A stretch of DNA of 64,000 nucleotides, taken from Puffinus mauretanicus. Taxonomy: Eukaryota > Chordata > Aves > Procellariiformes > Procellariidae. Positions 61,099-64,000 of the stretch are shown here, in pieces (position 1 is the first letter of the stretch; each line of letters opens with the position of its first letter). The DNA lies in the NCBI GenBank assembly GCA_023333565.1, contig JAJKFH010000948.1, positions 4,042,001-4,106,000 on the forward strand. Direction: 5' to 3'. The notes beneath the pieces were generated by a model. The model did not search any database. It was not told the DNA's origin and was given only the letters and a program-made list of their open reading frames with translations. A program made the position numbers and the translations under genes.

Positions 61099-64000
61099 GG
61101 AGCAACGTAAGAGGCAAGATACTAAAAGAAGCTGCGTAGCTGTCTGCAAATGTAGATGGTGATTCTGAAGTATCAGAGGTAGGTTTAACACTCAATTTTC
61201 CAGTGTGCAAATTATGACAAAGCTACAAGACTGAAAGACTCGGTTCAGTGATGCTCAGAGGTGCATCCCTGTTTCTTCTCTTCACAAAAATCTATTGAAG
61301 TTGGCCACTGTGCAGATTTCTCCAGATTACGGAGACTCTGGAGACTGACTCACTAGAAGGGCAAATAGTAAGGACTGTGCTCACTACAAATGAGTTATGT
61401 TGCTCTAATATCAGCCATCTTTTAAGTGTGCTAGTTAAGATATATCTGAAAAACAATTTATTGGTATTCTTCCTTTAGTATTGAAAAAGATCTTGTATCG
61501 CTAGTGTCAAGGAACATGCCAACAGGCTCTTCATGTGAAGCCTTGTCAAAGGGAGTGAATGTATTTTTGCTGGGCTAATGTTTATCCTTGGGGAGAACCT
61601 TACAACACAGCCCACAGAGAATTTCAGGCTTTGTTGTCAGTTCAGGGAAAAAGACAAGTTTGGATCTTTGAGAACAAAAATTACAAATCATGCAAGCTGA
61701 GGCCCAAACATACTTGCTTCTCTTCACTCCTTTTCTCCTCCCATTGAATGAGTGGTGAGATCACACCCATCAGAGTTGACACAAAGAGAGAAAACATCAA
61801 CCTCTTGTTTTTATGGAAACAGCAGCAAAACACAGAAAACCTTTGAACTTCGAGGTTTAGCACAGAACACCAGGGCTTCACTCTTGATCTCCAGTCAGTG
61901 GGGCAGAGACAGGAGTTCAGCAGAGGTTCGATAGAAGCTCTCTGAATTAGAACAGAACCGGGAAACCTTTCAGTCTATTAGAGAAGTGCTTTCATCTTTC
62001 AGTCAAGACAGGCTATTACTGAAATTAAAGAGAATTAATGTGTTGCCAGAGGATTTTAATAAATATTAAAAATATGTGTGTGGATCTTCTGATTATTTTC
62101 ACTTTTATTAATACTAGGTTTATTTTTAGCTAATTATGCCAGACCATTTCTATCTGACTAGTTCTTTTAAGTGTCTTTGTCCAACTCCTTTCCCCATGCA
62201 CACAATCAAAACGATCTCATTTTTTACATTGGCTCATGAAATGGAATTGGAGGTGCTGCCAATGAGATTCATCAATTCAGTCCTTGTAAGAACTGAATCT
62301 GAATTTAGACTTTTGAGATCTGAGTGTGTTTGGAGATCAAATATTTGACTGACATCAATATAAGTGACCATTTCCAGACATACTAATCAGAAAGTCTTTC
62401 CTCTACAAATCACATAACTTGAATGCTGTTATAAATGACATCAGACACACACAAAAAAAATCAAAACCAGAATAAAATTCGTTCCTGTAAAAGAGCAGTG
62501 AGTTTACAGGCAACAGCTTTTACTTTTACTTTTTTTTTTCAGTTCCCTGAATTATGTTTGCTTGCTTAACGGTTTTATTTTTAACCTAGTATGGAATGTA
62601 AGAAATCAGTTATGTCTTGTTTCCTTACTTTAAAAAAAAAAAATCCAAAATGGTTGAGATCATCCAGTGATTCACCACATCTGTTTGGCCTAACAATGCT
62701 TTACAAGGGAATAATGTCTGCTCTACTTAACTGGTGAGTCATGTTCTGTGTTTATCACTATCTGCACACTTGAAATGCACACAGTGACAGATTTTGTCCC
62801 CAGAAGAGCTGAGGTTTGAGTACATGAACAAAAGCCTGTAAGCAACAGGCAACTGCACATGTGTTAATTTCTTTTTTAAAAAAGCCCCTCAGGTTGGTCT
62901 GGTAGGAAGTTCTTTTAAGTAACTACAATGAGGCAATGACCCTACCTCTAAAATCTAAAGCTGTTCTGCAACAGCGAGAAAGAAAAAGTGGGGAGCGGAG
63001 TTTGGAAAGCAAATATTGTTAGGGAGAGAAAAAAAAAAAAAGAATTTTTACTAAACTTGATAATGTAAATTCTGTTTGGGCAGTTTTACACATTTATTTT
63101 AACCGAGAAATGCTATTTAATTTCACCTCCAGTCTCTCTTTCCAATAACATTTCTAATTATGTGATTGTAAGAGGGATACCTACTCTAGCAATGCTCTTT
63201 TGATTAATTGACTCTGTCAGAAATGTCTGGACTCTCGTACTTCAGAAATTTTGTTTGTGGTGCCCATTCATTTTCAGAGAATTGTAGGAGGCTGGGAAAA
63301 TAAGTTTTGCTCTGTTCTCAGGACACAGCGAGGCTATGTGACCCACCTGCTGTCAGGCTGTGAGTCAGTGCAAGACCCAGAAATAGAGGCTATACGTCTC
63401 CAGATGCCTGGCTTCATAATCTCGCTACTTGACCGTAATTTAACTTCTCTGGGACAATTCCTAAGAGGCGAAGTTGCTGCACCGCCTGTTGGTGTCAGTA
63501 ATTTTTGTACACGTTTAATTGGTTGATCCTTCATTTAACGACCAGCTGGAATCACAAGAGAGCTTGTACTGACTCACTGATGAAGTGCAATTGATTCAGT
63601 AGCTTTATTTTGTTTAACTTAAAACTTTTTATGCAAAAGAAATCCCATCAGTAGCACTGTCAGTTTGCTTCAAGGATGTCCTCTAGGAACCAGAAGCCAA
63701 CAGTGGATCTGAACAGTTGCATGTAATGTAGAGCTAAAGGAAGCCCGCACTCAAAATGTATATGGTGAACATGGGAAGATTTAGATTCAGATTGACACGT
63801 GGCTGCTTTGACCTGTCTCTGATTGCCATATTGTTATTTAGGCATCCAAAAGCTTTTCCTGATTCGTTTGACATTAACACTTTACAGCAGGGCATGAGGA
63901 ATGAGAGAAGGGTGCAGGCAAGAGTCAGACCCTTGTCTCTCTCGCGCATCAGACTCCCTGGAAATAGAGCGCACTCTATTTCAGTTCTTACCATCATGAT

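Larger units (their letters stand above)
54496..64000. other. Noncoding stretch
   Basis: It contains a weak exon candidate at 56744, A-rich duplicated motifs at 57085-57140 (ctcttaaattaaaa repeats) and an (AACC)n patch at 61065-61098. A GC-richer interval lies at about 59950-60560, including a CTGCGTGACGCAG palindrome at 60067-60079. The block 63250-63560 has a conserved-element texture. Frames such as 60085-60297 and 60334-60564 (minus) reflect the higher GC, not genes. Confidence 0.45.

Noticed and set aside
1..64000. CRISPR arrays, operons, rRNA or tRNA genes, prokaryotic mobile elements
   Set aside because: No regularly spaced repeats, no long dense frames, and no recognisable rRNA or tRNA sequence; the LINE and LTR content shows vertebrate nuclear DNA.

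Overview
The window looks like bird nuclear DNA, probably from a neoavian species. It is AT-rich, carries many poly-T and poly-A tracts, and has no bacterial-type gene organisation. The best-supported features are mobile elements. These are a 5'-truncated CR1 LINE on the minus strand (46971-47904) whose reverse-transcriptase C-terminus is still open, two shorter CR1 3' ends (43381-43470 and 43721-43905), a very old CR1/L3-like relic (about 13440-13830), and a decayed solo LTR of an avian endogenous retrovirus on the minus strand (27162-27678). The CR1 3' ends and this LTR type are what point to a bird.

I recognise no protein-coding gene. Most open frames are short and unconvincing. A few stretches do look like exons because a good polypyrimidine-AG acceptor is followed by the only open frame and then a GT donor. 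On the plus strand these are 6944-7034, 7235-7408, 10659-10774, 20683-20804, 23456-23586, 54401-54495 and 56744-56871. The exons at 10659, 20683 and 23456 are phase-compatible in sequence (2 to 1, 1 to 0, 0 to 2), and the exon at 54401 would also fit next. Together they may be part of a large-intron gene encoding a hydrophilic, fast-evolving protein, but I cannot name it and the join is inference. On the minus strand a small CpG-rich patch (about 18740-18960) overlaps a 152-codon open frame that crosses a good donor, which could be a first exon and promoter.

Layout: 1-6943 is noncoding, AT-rich sequence. 6944-7571 holds a possible two-exon gene end with a poly(A) signal. 10659-23586 holds the possible exon chain, a 66-bp tandem duplication with CTCF-like motifs (12639-12770), the old LINE relic, the CpG patch, a TATA-like promoter (22508) and several simple repeats. 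23587-43380 is mostly featureless apart from the LTR, a 14-bp perfect hairpin (42275-42311, just inside the next block) and low-complexity AC-rich patches. 43381-47904 is CR1-rich. 47905-64000 is noncoding with two weak exon candidates and several blocks whose texture suggests conserved regulatory DNA (for example 53300-53660, 59930-60090 and 63250-63560).

I see no rRNA, tRNA, CRISPR array, operon or clearly new molecular system here. The most useful leads are the phase-consistent exon chain, the CpG-island first-exon candidate and the duplicated CTCF-like site.
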